Below are positions 16,508 through 23,933 of a stretch of DNA of 33,532 nucleotides, in pieces. The notes beneath the pieces are model-generated. The model saw nothing but the letters and a program-made list of their open reading frames with translations, was not told the origin of the DNA and did no database searches. Positions within the stretch are counted from its first letter, which is position 1; every line of letters begins with the position of its first letter. This DNA is from Akkermansiaceae bacterium (GTDB taxonomy: Bacteria > Verrucomicrobiota > Verrucomicrobiia > Verrucomicrobiales > Akkermansiaceae), in contig JANYEC010000036.1 of the NCBI GenBank assembly GCA_025363295.1, positions 1 through 33,532 of the forward strand, given 5' to 3'. The translations under genes were made by a program, and so were the position numbers.

Positions 16508-17117
16508 GCGGCAAGGCGAGTTGAGCGACCGGCTGAAACGACCGACGATGGTGGCAACAAGGGCCGTATATCCGTAGCGCTTCAAGATGTGTTTTGGTGC
16601 CATATCCTTGATGTTGGGCAAAGCCGAATTCAGGGAAATCCCGATCAATCTCTTGCATCATGCGGTCCCGGGTGACCTTAGCGATGATGCTTGCCGCTGC
16701 AATGGATAGAGAAAGTCCGTCGCCTTTGACAATCCCCTGATGTGGAAAGGGAAAGTCTCTAACGGGGAGTCCATCGATCAAACAGAAATCGGGTGACTGC
16801 CTCAGTGCTTCCACCGCACGCCGCATGGCGAGGTGGGTGGCGCGGAGAATATTGATGCGGTCGATTTCCTCGTGATCGGCCGTGGCCACAGCCCAAATCA
16901 CTTCTGGGTCAGTGGTGATTTTTTTAAAAAGAATTTCGCGGCGTTTGACGGAGATTTTTTTGGAATCGTCCAGCCCCGCGCAAGCGAAACCGCGAGGGAG
17001 AATCACCGCCGCCGCAGCGACGGGACCCGCAAGCGGCCCTCGCCCCGCCTCGTCAACGCCTGCAATCCAGAAAAGACCACGGGCGTGACAAGCGGTTTCG
17101 AAGGTCAAATCGGGCAT
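16494..17117 (-). CDS. rnhB: Ribonuclease HII
   Basis: RNase HII cuts RNA in RNA-DNA hybrids and removes single misincorporated ribonucleotides. The 207-residue protein has the full signature: IAGVDEAGRGPLAGPV (D22, E23 catalytic), LDDSKKISVKRRE, LIDGLPV (D115), GDGLSLSIAAASIIAKVTRDR with the last acidic residue, and GYGTKTHLEAL. The C-terminus CCHHRRSFQPV is canonical and overlaps the candidate yraN start. The ATG at 17117 is 11 bp after the CAP gene on the same strand, so the whole run to menF is probably co-transcribed. Confidence 0.96.
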   Translation of the reverse strand: MPDLTFETACHARGLFWIAGVDEAGRGPLAGPVAAAAVILPRGFACAGLDDSKKISVKRREILFKKITTDPEVIWAVATADHEEIDRINILRATHLAMRRAVEALRQSPDFCLIDGLPVRDFPFPHQGIVKGDGLSLSIAAASIIAKVTRDRMMQEIDRDFPEFGFAQHQGYGTKTHLEALRIYGPCCHHRRSFQPVAQLALPLDRT

Positions 17118-17127
17118 GAATCCATCG

Positions 17128-17694
17128 TTAGAAGTGGTCGAATCGTTCGCGGGTGGTCATTTGCGAATTGCTGGCCGTGGCGAAGAGTTGGGTCGCATAC
17201 ACCGTGCCATCGCTATCGACGACTACGCCGATGCCGCTCTGGGTCCAACTGCCGCGCATGTTGTATTCGTGGTCCTTGGATCCGGCCCATAACTTGACGA
17301 TGATGGAGGCGCTACTCGCCCCTGGGTGATTGGCGGCGGCCACGTTTTCACTAACGTTTTCCATCTGATAGGCTTCGCGTGCCATCAAAGCCCGCCCCTC
17401 GAAACCGAAGTGGCTGACGTTTTTTCCGTAGAGCTGGAACTCGCCGTGATGCTGGCGCAAATACTCGCAGTGCTCTTGAGCAAGGCGGTCGAGGCCGGGA
17501 TGACGTTGGACATCCGACACACCGTGGCTGCGGCGATAGGAATTAACTTCCTGAAAAATCCGCCCAGAGAGCGAAGTGTCAGGACGGAGCATTGCCGAAA
17601 CCGGCATCTTGCGGACTTGCGGTGGGGTGGCGCAGGAAGCCAAGGCTCCGGCGCACGCGACCGTGATTACTTTCAGGTGGGTGTTTGTTTTCAT
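17128..17694 (-). CDS. CAP/SCP-domain lipoprotein
   Basis: A 188-residue protein with a lipoprotein signal (GALASC, C21 lipidated) and one CAP (SCP/PR-1) domain from about residue 45. Family landmarks are IFQEVNSYRRSHGV, LDRLAQEHCEYLRQH, the ENVSENVA segment and WAGSKDHEYNMRG (the HxxN-type turn) plus YATQLFA. CAP proteins are widespread extracytoplasmic proteins without one defined activity in bacteria. It is likely the first gene of the run rnhB-yraN-menF, 11 bp apart. AT-rich sequence upstream (17700-17770) may hold its promoter. Confidence 0.88.
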   Translation of the reverse strand: MKTNTHLKVITVACAGALASCATPPQVRKMPVSAMLRPDTSLSGRIFQEVNSYRRSHGVSDVQRHPGLDRLAQEHCEYLRQHHGEFQLYGKNVSHFGFEGRALMAREAYQMENVSENVAAANHPGASSASIIVKLWAGSKDHEYNMRGSWTQSGIGVVVDSDGTVYATQLFATASNSQMTTRERFDHF

Positions 17695-17850
17695 GCGGGA
17701 CAGCAGTGAAAGCCTATTACCTAATATATTCTTGATTGTAAAGAAATTTTAAAAATCATGCGGTGTTTTGTTTGGGTCGCTTGTTTTTTAAATAATGTCC
17801 GGGTTCAATTTGCTGGGTTTCGCTTTGAATGAGCCCGAATATCCAAGGTC

Positions 17851-18147
17851 ATGAGCTTTGATCAAGGGAATTTCAATTTCGAGGCAAACGGTCCAGAAGA
17901 CGGCTACAGGAAGTGGCGCGAGGAACTGGTCGCTGCTAGGTTATCCTTCGAAAGGCGCTGGGGAGTGATTTTGAGCCGCCGGGTGGAGGTGGTATTGGAG
18001 GATCACGAGAAGCCCTTGGTGGGATTACTGAGAGTGGTTTCCGATTCTAAAAAGGAGCGAAACGGGCCACCTGAATTCATGATGGGTGGATTGCGATTCC
18101 AGCCGGGATCCATCCGAAGTATTGTTCAGTTAGATGAGGCAGAGTAA
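17851..18147 (+). CDS. Small conserved-looking protein of unknown function
   Basis: A 98-residue protein I do not recognise. It starts at an ATG with AAGG five bases upstream as a weak ribosome site. The N-terminal half is acidic and charged (EDGYRKWREELVAARLSFERRWG); the centre (LSRRVEVVLEDHEKPLVGLLRVVSD) looks like a small beta-barrel, and GGLRFQPGSIRSIVQLDE closes it. No signal peptide or membrane segment. Codon use resembles the neighbours, so it is probably real. It converges on the metal transporter operon, with 36 bp between the stops. Confidence 0.65.
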   Translation: MSFDQGNFNFEANGPEDGYRKWREELVAARLSFERRWGVILSRRVEVVLEDHEKPLVGLLRVVSDSKKERNGPPEFMMGGLRFQPGSIRSIVQLDEAE

Positions 18148-18183
18148 TGCCCTGCTTTTCACAAAATGTTGCTAGATCTGGAT

Positions 18184-19023
18184 CTAACGACCTTTCGGTG
18201 CGAAAAGCCCGTATTTCGGGCTGAAGAGGTATGCGGCGATAAACAGCAGCCCGAGCACGATCACAATGGCAGGTCCAGGGGCAATGCCGAGTTTTCCTGA
18301 AAGTAATACCGCACCCATCGACCCAAAACATCCGATCAATCCTCCGCCCCAGAACAATGCGGAAGTGCGATCGGTGAGAAGAGAAACGGTGGCGGCCGGG
18401 GTGACGAGTAATCCGACCGAGAGCACACAACCGACGGCTTGGAGCGATGAAACCAGCGCCAGAACGAGCAGCGCAAAAATTAGATATTGAATGAAACGCA
18501 CCGGCACGCCTTGCGCTGCGGCCACGTTTGGCTCGAAGAGGGTGAGCAGAATTGGCCGCATCAAGAGGTTGGTGATGAGTAGAGTGAGAGCCCCGATTCC
18601 GAATGCGATCCAGATATCGGCATTCCCCACCGCGATGATATCGCCGAACAACCAGTGCTCGAGTTCTTGCCGGGTATCGAGTTTTGGCAGCAGCGCAATC
18701 CCCGCAGCAAATGCGGCGGTATAGAGCACTGCCAGCGCGGTTCCTTGTTCCACGCGATTTCCCCGCGCGACGGCGACCGAACCAAGTCCTACCAGCAGTG
18801 CTGCAAACATGGCTCCGAAAAACGCATTCCACTGACTGAGTGCACCCGTTAGGAAAATTCCGAGTGCGATGCCCGGTAGCATCGTATGCGAAAGTGCGGA
18901 AACGGAAAGGGCATTTCGTCGCAGAACGACGAAGCCGCTGAAAAATCCGTTCGCGAAGCCGATGAAGCCCGCCGTCGCAAGCGCTCGCTGATAGAATGGA
19001 TTGGTGAGCAGTTCAAAATCCAT
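18184..19023 (-). CDS. ABC metal transporter permease (ZnuB/MntB/TroC family)
   Basis: A 279-residue integral membrane protein with about 8-9 hydrophobic segments and the metal ABC-3 permease motifs: GFFSGFVVLRRNALSVSALSHTMLPGIALG, QGTALAVLYTAAFAAG, EHWLFGDIIAV, and VGCVLSVGLLVTPAATVSLLTDR. This family moves zinc, manganese or iron. The ATG at 19023 is chosen because MDFELLTNPFYQRAL is a typical start; an upstream extension to 19065 overlaps the ATPase. The stop of the ATPase gene is 1 bp before this start. Which metal is carried cannot be told from the permease alone. Confidence 0.9.
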   Translation of the reverse strand: MDFELLTNPFYQRALATAGFIGFANGFFSGFVVLRRNALSVSALSHTMLPGIALGIFLTGALSQWNAFFGAMFAALLVGLGSVAVARGNRVEQGTALAVLYTAAFAAGIALLPKLDTRQELEHWLFGDIIAVGNADIWIAFGIGALTLLITNLLMRPILLTLFEPNVAAAQGVPVRFIQYLIFALLVLALVSSLQAVGCVLSVGLLVTPAATVSLLTDRTSALFWGGGLIGCFGSMGAVLLSGKLGIAPGPAIVIVLGLLFIAAYLFSPKYGLFAPKGR

Positions 19024-19024
19024 G

Positions 19025-19789
19025 TTAGATATGTGCGGGCACTGGCTCGTGGAAGGTTTTCTCAATCAGCTCAGGCGTTAGAATCTCAGCCACTGGTCCG
19101 AAGGCGAGGGGACGCGTGGCAAGGACCAGTGCTTCATCGAAGAGGCGCGGCACGGTGTTAAGATCATGATGGGAGGCGATGACCAGCCTGCCTTCGCGCG
19201 CAAGTTTCTCTAGCAAATCTCCGAGAAGCTGCGAGGCGTTGCGATCCAGTCCGGTAAAAGGTTCATCGAGCAAAAGCACATGTGCTTCTTGCGCTAATGC
19301 ACGGGCGAGGAATGCCCGTTGTTGTTGTCCGCCGGAAAGCTCGCGAATTTGGCGATCCTGCAAGTCATTGAGATTTAGGGATTCAATTGCATGATTCACA
19401 GCCTCGGTGTCCTTCTCGGAAAATTTCCTCCACCAGCCGGTTTGCGGGTAACGTCCCATTTCCACTAAGCCGCGCACGGTGATGGGAAAGGACCAATCCA
19501 CCTCCTCGCGCTGGGGCAAATAGGCAAACTCGCGCGACCATTTTCTGACCGCCGTGCCCCGCCAGAGGATGGTGCCAGACGAGCGGGGCACGAGTCCGGC
19601 GATGGCCTTGAGCAGGGTGCTTTTCCCCGCTCCGTTAGGGCCAATGAGGGCCACGCGATTGCCGCAGGACGTCGCGAGGGAAACATCCTCCAAGGCGAGC
19701 ACCCGGCGATAACAGACGGATAGATGTTCGATCACCAATTCGTGATGGTGCCCGTGATGGGCGCAGCAGTCGTGGTGGGTCCCACTCAT
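19025..19789 (-). CDS. ABC metal transporter ATPase with His/Cys-rich N-terminus
   Basis: A 254-residue ATP-binding subunit: Walker A GPNGAGKST, Q-loop YLPQREEVDWSFPITV, signature LSGGQQQR, Walker B VLLLDEPFTGLD and switch His in IASHHDLN. The PQREEVDWSFPITV form is typical of zinc and manganese transporters. Unusually, the first 16 residues contain seven His and two Cys (THHDCCAHHGHHH), a likely metal-binding tail that could sense or buffer the substrate in the cytoplasm (inference). It is coupled to the upstream small gene by a 4-nt ATGA overlap and to the permease by a 1-bp gap. Confidence 0.93.
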   Translation of the reverse strand: MSGTHHDCCAHHGHHHELVIEHLSVCYRRVLALEDVSLATSCGNRVALIGPNGAGKSTLLKAIAGLVPRSSGTILWRGTAVRKWSREFAYLPQREEVDWSFPITVRGLVEMGRYPQTGWWRKFSEKDTEAVNHAIESLNLNDLQDRQIRELSGGQQQRAFLARALAQEAHVLLLDEPFTGLDRNASQLLGDLLEKLAREGRLVIASHHDLNTVPRLFDEALVLATRPLAFGPVAEILTPELIEKTFHEPVPAHI

Positions 19790-20226
19790 TTTTCGGAAGG
19801 GAGGGGGAGTTCGAGGAACTCGTCGATGTCTCCAGCGGCATCGAAAACATGGACGAAAGTTTCCTGTCCGGGTACTTCAAGTGTGAGTTTGGCAAAGCGA
19901 TGCTCATCGACTGTTAGTGAATTTTTCCAGCGGACCACAAGGGAAAGATGCGGGTTTTGCGGGTCCATTCTCAACTCTCCGTTGAAAGGGGATTTGTCCA
20001 ACTGGATTGGCGGGCCTGCACCACCGGGATCAAGTGTCACCATTGCCGCAGGGGCGGAGAGGAGTAGCCGAAAGGGAACAAATTGTGTTGCGACTGCGTG
20101 CGAAATCGCCGGGAGTTCCGGTATTTTCACCTCAACCCGCGCTGCGGTCAGGCGCATCAGTCCGGCCCCCGCCACCGCGAGGGCGAGCGTGAGGAGGAAA
20201 AATCGAATGATGGGCGAGCCGCGCAC
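19786..20226 (-). CDS. Small membrane-anchored protein leading the metal transporter operon
   Basis: A 146-residue protein I do not recognise. It begins at GTG 20226 with an N-terminal membrane anchor or signal (FFLLTLALAVAGAGLM), then a soluble, mostly beta part: VPFRLLLSAPAAMVTLDP, GELRMDPQNPHLSLVVRWK and FAKLTLEVPGQETFVHVFDA. It lacks the His-rich loop and size (about 300 residues) of a ZnuA/TroA binding protein. Its stop overlaps the ATPase start by 4 nt, so it is made together with the transporter. It could be an accessory factor on the outer face of the membrane. No substrate-binding protein gene is in the window. Confidence 0.65.
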   Translation of the reverse strand: MRGSPIIRFFLLTLALAVAGAGLMRLTAARVEVKIPELPAISHAVATQFVPFRLLLSAPAAMVTLDPGGAGPPIQLDKSPFNGELRMDPQNPHLSLVVRWKNSLTVDEHRFAKLTLEVPGQETFVHVFDAAGDIDEFLELPLPSEK

Positions 20227-20256
20227 GCGCCGAGCTTATTGCACCTCGGGTTAATT

Positions 20257-20271
20257 TGCAAGAAACTTGCA
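20257..20271. promoter_or_regulatory. Palindrome, candidate operator of the metal operon
   Basis: TGCAAG-AAA-CTTGCA is a perfect 6-bp inverted repeat 31 bp upstream of the GTG at 20226 in the gap to divergent purD. Its place and form suit a metalloregulator site, but it does not clearly match a Zur, Fur or MntR consensus. Confidence 0.4.
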
Positions 20272-20385
20272 TGAAGCCTCGATTTGTGGACAACCAAGGT
20301 CGATTCTTGGGTAAATGGCGGCTCGGCGGGATCGCGTAAGATTCAGGGTTGAGTCTGACGCCTGTTTCCGCGAAAACAACGGCGG

Positions 20386-21639
20386 ATGAGAATTTTGGTC
20401 GTAGGTAAAGGCGGGCGCGAACATGCGTTGGTGAGGGCATTAGTGGAGTCGCCGGGGACTCCCGAGGTGTTTTGTTTTCCAGGAAGTGACGCAATTTTTG
20501 AACTCGCACAACCCGTGGCCGCAGAGGGTCTCGAATCGCTGATCGAGTGGATGAAATCGAACGCGATCGACCTCTGCGTGGCGGGCGAGGAAAGCTATTT
20601 GGTGAAAGGGGAGGGGCTTGCAAATCTTTGTGAAAAAAACGGGATTCCTTGCTGGGGGCCGCCGAAGGAATCCGCACAGTTAGAGGCGAGCAAAGAGTTC
20701 GCTAAAGAGTTCCTCGTGCGAAATTCCATCCCGACGGCACACGCCACCGCGACCGATACGTTAGAAGAAGCGGTCGCGGTGATCGGTGGCGAATACCCAA
20801 CGGTTCTGAAATTCGATGGACTCGCCGCAGGAAAAGGCGTCGCGGTTTGCCCGGATGAAACGTCTGCGTTAGAGTTTCTCGACGAGGTATTCACTAAACG
20901 TCGTTTTGGCTCGGGACGTGTATTGGTCGAGCAATGCCTCACGGGCCCCGAAGTCTCCGTTTTTGCCGCGATCATCGATGACCAATATCTCATTTTCACC
21001 CCGGCTCGCGACTACAAGCGCGCGGGTGATGGTGACGTCGGTCCTAACACAGGGGGCATGGGCGCAGTCGCTAGCCGCCAGCTTGTCTCACAAGACATCC
21101 TCGAAGTGATTGAAAAACAAATCGTCCAGCAGACGGTGGCGGGCCTGCGTTGCGAGTCTTTGCCGTATCGGGGATTCCTTTATTTTGGCATCATGCTCAC
21201 GCCGACGGGGCCGCAGGTGATAGAATATAACTGCCGCTTTGGCGATCCCGAGTGCCAAGCGGTGATGCCGCTTGTTAGAGGTGATTTGGCAGGGTTTTGC
21301 CTCGCAGGTGCCAATGGCGTGCTCAACAAGGATCTCATCAGCTTCGACGATGGTTGGAGCGTTTGCGTGATCCTCGCTTCTGCGGGATATCCAGAAACTT
21401 CGCGCAACGGCGACCGCATTTCCGGTATCGATAAAATCACCAATGCGCGCGTCTATCATTCGGGAACCCGAGCCACCAGCGAGGGTAATTGGGAAACTAA
21501 CGGTGGGCGCGTGCTCGCCGTCGTTTCCGGTGGCGGCACCCGTGAGGAAGCGGTGATCAAAGCGCACGCCGCAGTGGATTTTATTCAGTTCGATGGGCTC
21601 CAACGCCGCCGCGATATTGGCATTCTTAATTTTGACTAA
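20386..21639 (+). CDS. purD: Phosphoribosylamine-glycine ligase
   Basis: PurD (GAR synthetase) joins glycine to phosphoribosylamine with ATP, the second step of purine synthesis. The 417-residue length is normal. ATP-grasp features in order: VVGKGGREHALV at the N-terminus, GPPKESAQLEASKEFAKEF, PTVLKFDGLAAGKGVAV (about residue 135), VSVFAAIIDDQ, DGDVGPNTGGMGA, and the metal-binding IEYNCRFGDPECQAVMP, followed by the C-terminal GILNFD. It is divergent from the metal operon; pyrR begins 7 bp after its stop, so purine and pyrimidine genes are likely on one transcript. Confidence 0.97.
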   Translation: MRILVVGKGGREHALVRALVESPGTPEVFCFPGSDAIFELAQPVAAEGLESLIEWMKSNAIDLCVAGEESYLVKGEGLANLCEKNGIPCWGPPKESAQLEASKEFAKEFLVRNSIPTAHATATDTLEEAVAVIGGEYPTVLKFDGLAAGKGVAVCPDETSALEFLDEVFTKRRFGSGRVLVEQCLTGPEVSVFAAIIDDQYLIFTPARDYKRAGDGDVGPNTGGMGAVASRQLVSQDILEVIEKQIVQQTVAGLRCESLPYRGFLYFGIMLTPTGPQVIEYNCRFGDPECQAVMPLVRGDLAGFCLAGANGVLNKDLISFDDGWSVCVILASAGYPETSRNGDRISGIDKITNARVYHSGTRATSEGNWETNGGRVLAVVSGGGTREEAVIKAHAAVDFIQFDGLQRRRDIGILNFD

Positions 21640-21646
21640 CACCTTT

Positions 21647-22177
21647 ATGAAACGCACTCTAACTGCCGAAGACATCGCCGCCGGTGTGGAACGCCTCGCC
21701 GTGGCAATTCGCGAAAAGAATCCGGATCAACCCATCGCCCTCGTCGGAATTCGCAGTCGGGGCGATGAAGTGGCGGAGCGAGTGCTCACGCTGCTCTCTT
21801 CGGAGGATCGCGAGCTGTCTTTCGGCGTGCTCGATATTTCTCTCTATCGGGATGATTTTGAGCATCTTCGCGAGAACCCGTCGATCCAAGAAAGTCAGAT
21901 CTCGTTTCCCGTGGAGGGTGCCCATATCATCCTTGTCGATGACGTGCTCTTCACCGGCCGGACGATCCGTGCTGCGCTCGATGCACTTTCCGATTATGGA
22001 CGCCCGGCGAAGGTCGAGCTCGCGGTGCTCATCGACCGCGGACACCGCGAAATGCCGATCCAGCCAGATTATGTCGGTATCGTCCTCGACACCTGCCGCC
22101 TCGACCATGTATTGGTTTCCCTCGAGGGGACAGATGGAATGGACCAGATCCAGGTCGTTGAGAAAGAAAAACCATGA
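21647..22177 (+). CDS. pyrR: Pyrimidine regulatory protein/uracil phosphoribosyltransferase
   Basis: The ATG at 21647 gives a 176-residue PyrR. The PRPP loop is IILVDDVLFTGRTIRAAL, with IGIRSRGDEVA-like start region (LVGIRSRGDEVAERV), LDISLYRDDF and LAVLIDRGHREMPIQPDYVG, all diagnostic. In Gram-positive bacteria PyrR binds pyr mRNA to control attenuation and has weak uracil phosphoribosyltransferase activity. I see no attenuator between purD and pyrR (7 bp), so RNA targets, if any, are elsewhere. An in-frame extension to 21593 lies within purD and is rejected. It overlaps the next gene by 4 nt (ATGA). Confidence 0.95.
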   Translation: MKRTLTAEDIAAGVERLAVAIREKNPDQPIALVGIRSRGDEVAERVLTLLSSEDRELSFGVLDISLYRDDFEHLRENPSIQESQISFPVEGAHIILVDDVLFTGRTIRAALDALSDYGRPAKVELAVLIDRGHREMPIQPDYVGIVLDTCRLDHVLVSLEGTDGMDQIQVVEKEKP

Positions 22178-22965
22178 GCCTTCTGCCGCAGCGCAAGAAA
22201 TCCGCCGGGGAAATCGCGAAACTCCGCGAAACTCTCGGCATTCCCGGCCAAGCTCCGGTCGTGGAAGATTTGCCTTTGTTAGATGCCTTGGGTGCCAGCC
22301 ACGCCTCCCTCGCAGCGGAAAATCCCCCAGAGGAAACACCCGTTGTTCAAGCACCTATCTCTGCGTTTAATTCAGGTGCCTTGATTGCCCCACTCCCGAT
22401 TGCGCCTCAGCATCACGTGCGGCCTGTTCGGTCTTTAAAACGCTCCGAGCGCATTCCGGTGCTGCCTCTCCATGATCTAACGGATGATGAAGTCGCTCAG
22501 CCCTCATTACCACCTGCCGCGCCTGTTAGTCACCCTGCGAAAATCGTTCGTTCGCTGCGGAAATCCGAGCAAGTCCCTCTAACTTCATCTGCTATTCACA
22601 GCCCACCGGCGGATTCTAACTTACCCGTCCACCGGCACAACGCCCAAGAGTTGAACCAAATGCGCAAGCAAGCGGCGCTCGCGATGCAGGCTCCTACCGT
22701 TCCGTTTGCAGCGGTCACGGCACACCTCGCCCTCCTGATTCCGGGCTACCTTTTCGCCATCGGCGGCGGGGTCTGTTATTATTTTTACGAGCTCCCTATC
22801 AGCTACACTTCAGCGTGCGTTGCGGTCGCCCTCATCATCGCCGGTTTCATTTTTTTCAAAAAGCCCTTCTCGCGCCATCATGCAGCATTCATTTCGGTGA
22901 TCGCTCTGTTTGTGATCGTCTTTGGCGCACTCTATTATTTTCCCCAACTCCGGCATGGCACGTAA
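22174..22965 (+). CDS. Proline-rich membrane protein between pyrR and pyrB
   Basis: A 263-residue protein of unknown function. The N-terminal 175 residues are hydrophilic, Pro/Ala-rich and probably disordered; they hold two copies of a short motif, VRSLKRSERIPVLP (85-98) and VRSLRKSEQVPLTS (125-138). A short basic helix (NQMRKQAALAMQ) precedes three membrane helices (about 182-205, 211-228, 237-255), with a short RHGT tail. The gene overlaps pyrR by 4 nt and pyrB by 11 nt, so the three are translated together. That placement suggests a link to pyrimidine genes, or simply a lineage-specific insertion. Composition resembles the neighbours, so recent transfer is not suggested. Confidence 0.8.
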   Translation: MSLLPQRKKSAGEIAKLRETLGIPGQAPVVEDLPLLDALGASHASLAAENPPEETPVVQAPISAFNSGALIAPLPIAPQHHVRPVRSLKRSERIPVLPLHDLTDDEVAQPSLPPAAPVSHPAKIVRSLRKSEQVPLTSSAIHSPPADSNLPVHRHNAQELNQMRKQAALAMQAPTVPFAAVTAHLALLIPGYLFAIGGGVCYYFYELPISYTSACVAVALIIAGFIFFKKPFSRHHAAFISVIALFVIVFGALYYFPQLRHGT

Positions 22966-23881
22966 AGACCTACTCGACATCATCTCCCTCTCTCGCGAGG
23001 AAATCGAACATCTTCTCGATCAATCCATCCCGTTCAAGGAACTCTTCACCCGTTCGGTGAAAAAAGTGCCCGCGCTCAAGGGGAAATCTGTGCTCACGCT
23101 TTTTTATGAACCCAGCACCCGCACCCATTCGTCGTTCGAAGTTGCGGCGAAACGCCTCTCCGCAGATGTCACGAATTTCGATGTCGCGCAATCGTCGATC
23201 ACCAAAGGGGAATCCGTTAGAGAAACGGTAGAAACACTCCAAGCCATGCGCACGGATTATATTATCGTCCGCCACAGTCGCTCTGGTCTGCCAAGCATGA
23301 TCGCCCGGCAGACGAAAGCATCCGTTATTAATGCAGGCGATGGTTCTCATGCGCATCCTACTCAGGCTCTGCTAGATGCATTTACCATTAAGGAGAAATT
23401 TCCCGATCCCACGGGCAAGCGGGTTCTTATCATCGGGGACATCCTGCACTCGCGCGTCGCCCGATCTACCAGCACGATCTTGAAAAAAATTGGGGTCGAT
23501 GTGGCATTCCTCGGTCCGGGGTCACTTGTGCCAATGACTGGCCCGGAAGGCATCCGTCGCTTCACGGACTACAAAGAGGCCATGGCGTGGAAACCAGATT
23601 TCGTCTATCTGCTCCGCGTCCAAATGGAGCGCCAAGACGCGCAGTTTTTTCCCAGCCTGCGCGAATATCACCGCCTCTACGGCATTACGGATGCGCGCCT
23701 CGCCGATATCCGCGACCGCGGTCTCTACCTGATGCACCCCGGCCCTGTGAACCGTGGAGTGGAACTCTGTGACGCTGTCATGGACTACGAGCGTAGCCTC
23801 ATCAACGACCAAGTCGAAAACGGGATTGCTGTTAGAATGGCGGTGCTCTACTGGCTCAAGCCGGGTAACGGCGCGGAGTGA
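22955..23881 (+). CDS. pyrB: Aspartate carbamoyltransferase catalytic subunit
   Basis: PyrB joins carbamoyl phosphate and aspartate, the first committed step of pyrimidine synthesis. The 308-residue product shows the carbamoyl phosphate motif YEPSTRTHSSFE, SSITKGESVRETVETL, VRHSRSGLP, the HAHPTQALLDAFTI motif, GDILHSRVARS and MHPGPVNRGVEL. The ATG at 22955 gives the family N-terminus ARKDLLDIISLSREEIE; an upstream frame to 22922 lies within the membrane protein gene. No pyrI regulatory subunit or pyrC follows; aminopeptidase P is next. Confidence 0.96.
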   Translation: MARKDLLDIISLSREEIEHLLDQSIPFKELFTRSVKKVPALKGKSVLTLFYEPSTRTHSSFEVAAKRLSADVTNFDVAQSSITKGESVRETVETLQAMRTDYIIVRHSRSGLPSMIARQTKASVINAGDGSHAHPTQALLDAFTIKEKFPDPTGKRVLIIGDILHSRVARSTSTILKKIGVDVAFLGPGSLVPMTGPEGIRRFTDYKEAMAWKPDFVYLLRVQMERQDAQFFPSLREYHRLYGITDARLADIRDRGLYLMHPGPVNRGVELCDAVMDYERSLINDQVENGIAVRMAVLYWLKPGNGAE

Positions 23882-23933
23882 GTTCATGAAAATCCGGGTT
23901 GCCTTGTGAGGGCGGATCACGTCAAGTCGGGAC

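Noticed and set aside
18077..18832. 251-codon minus-strand ORF
   Set aside because: It is a different frame of the ABC permease, rich in Arg and without hydrophobic or domain pattern.
21593..21646. N-terminal extension of pyrR
   Set aside because: Lies inside purD; MKRTLTAEDI from 21647 is the family start.
20386..23881. PyrR-type attenuator in front of pyrR or pyrB
   Set aside because: The gaps are 7 bp or overlaps, so there is no room for a leader structure between these genes.
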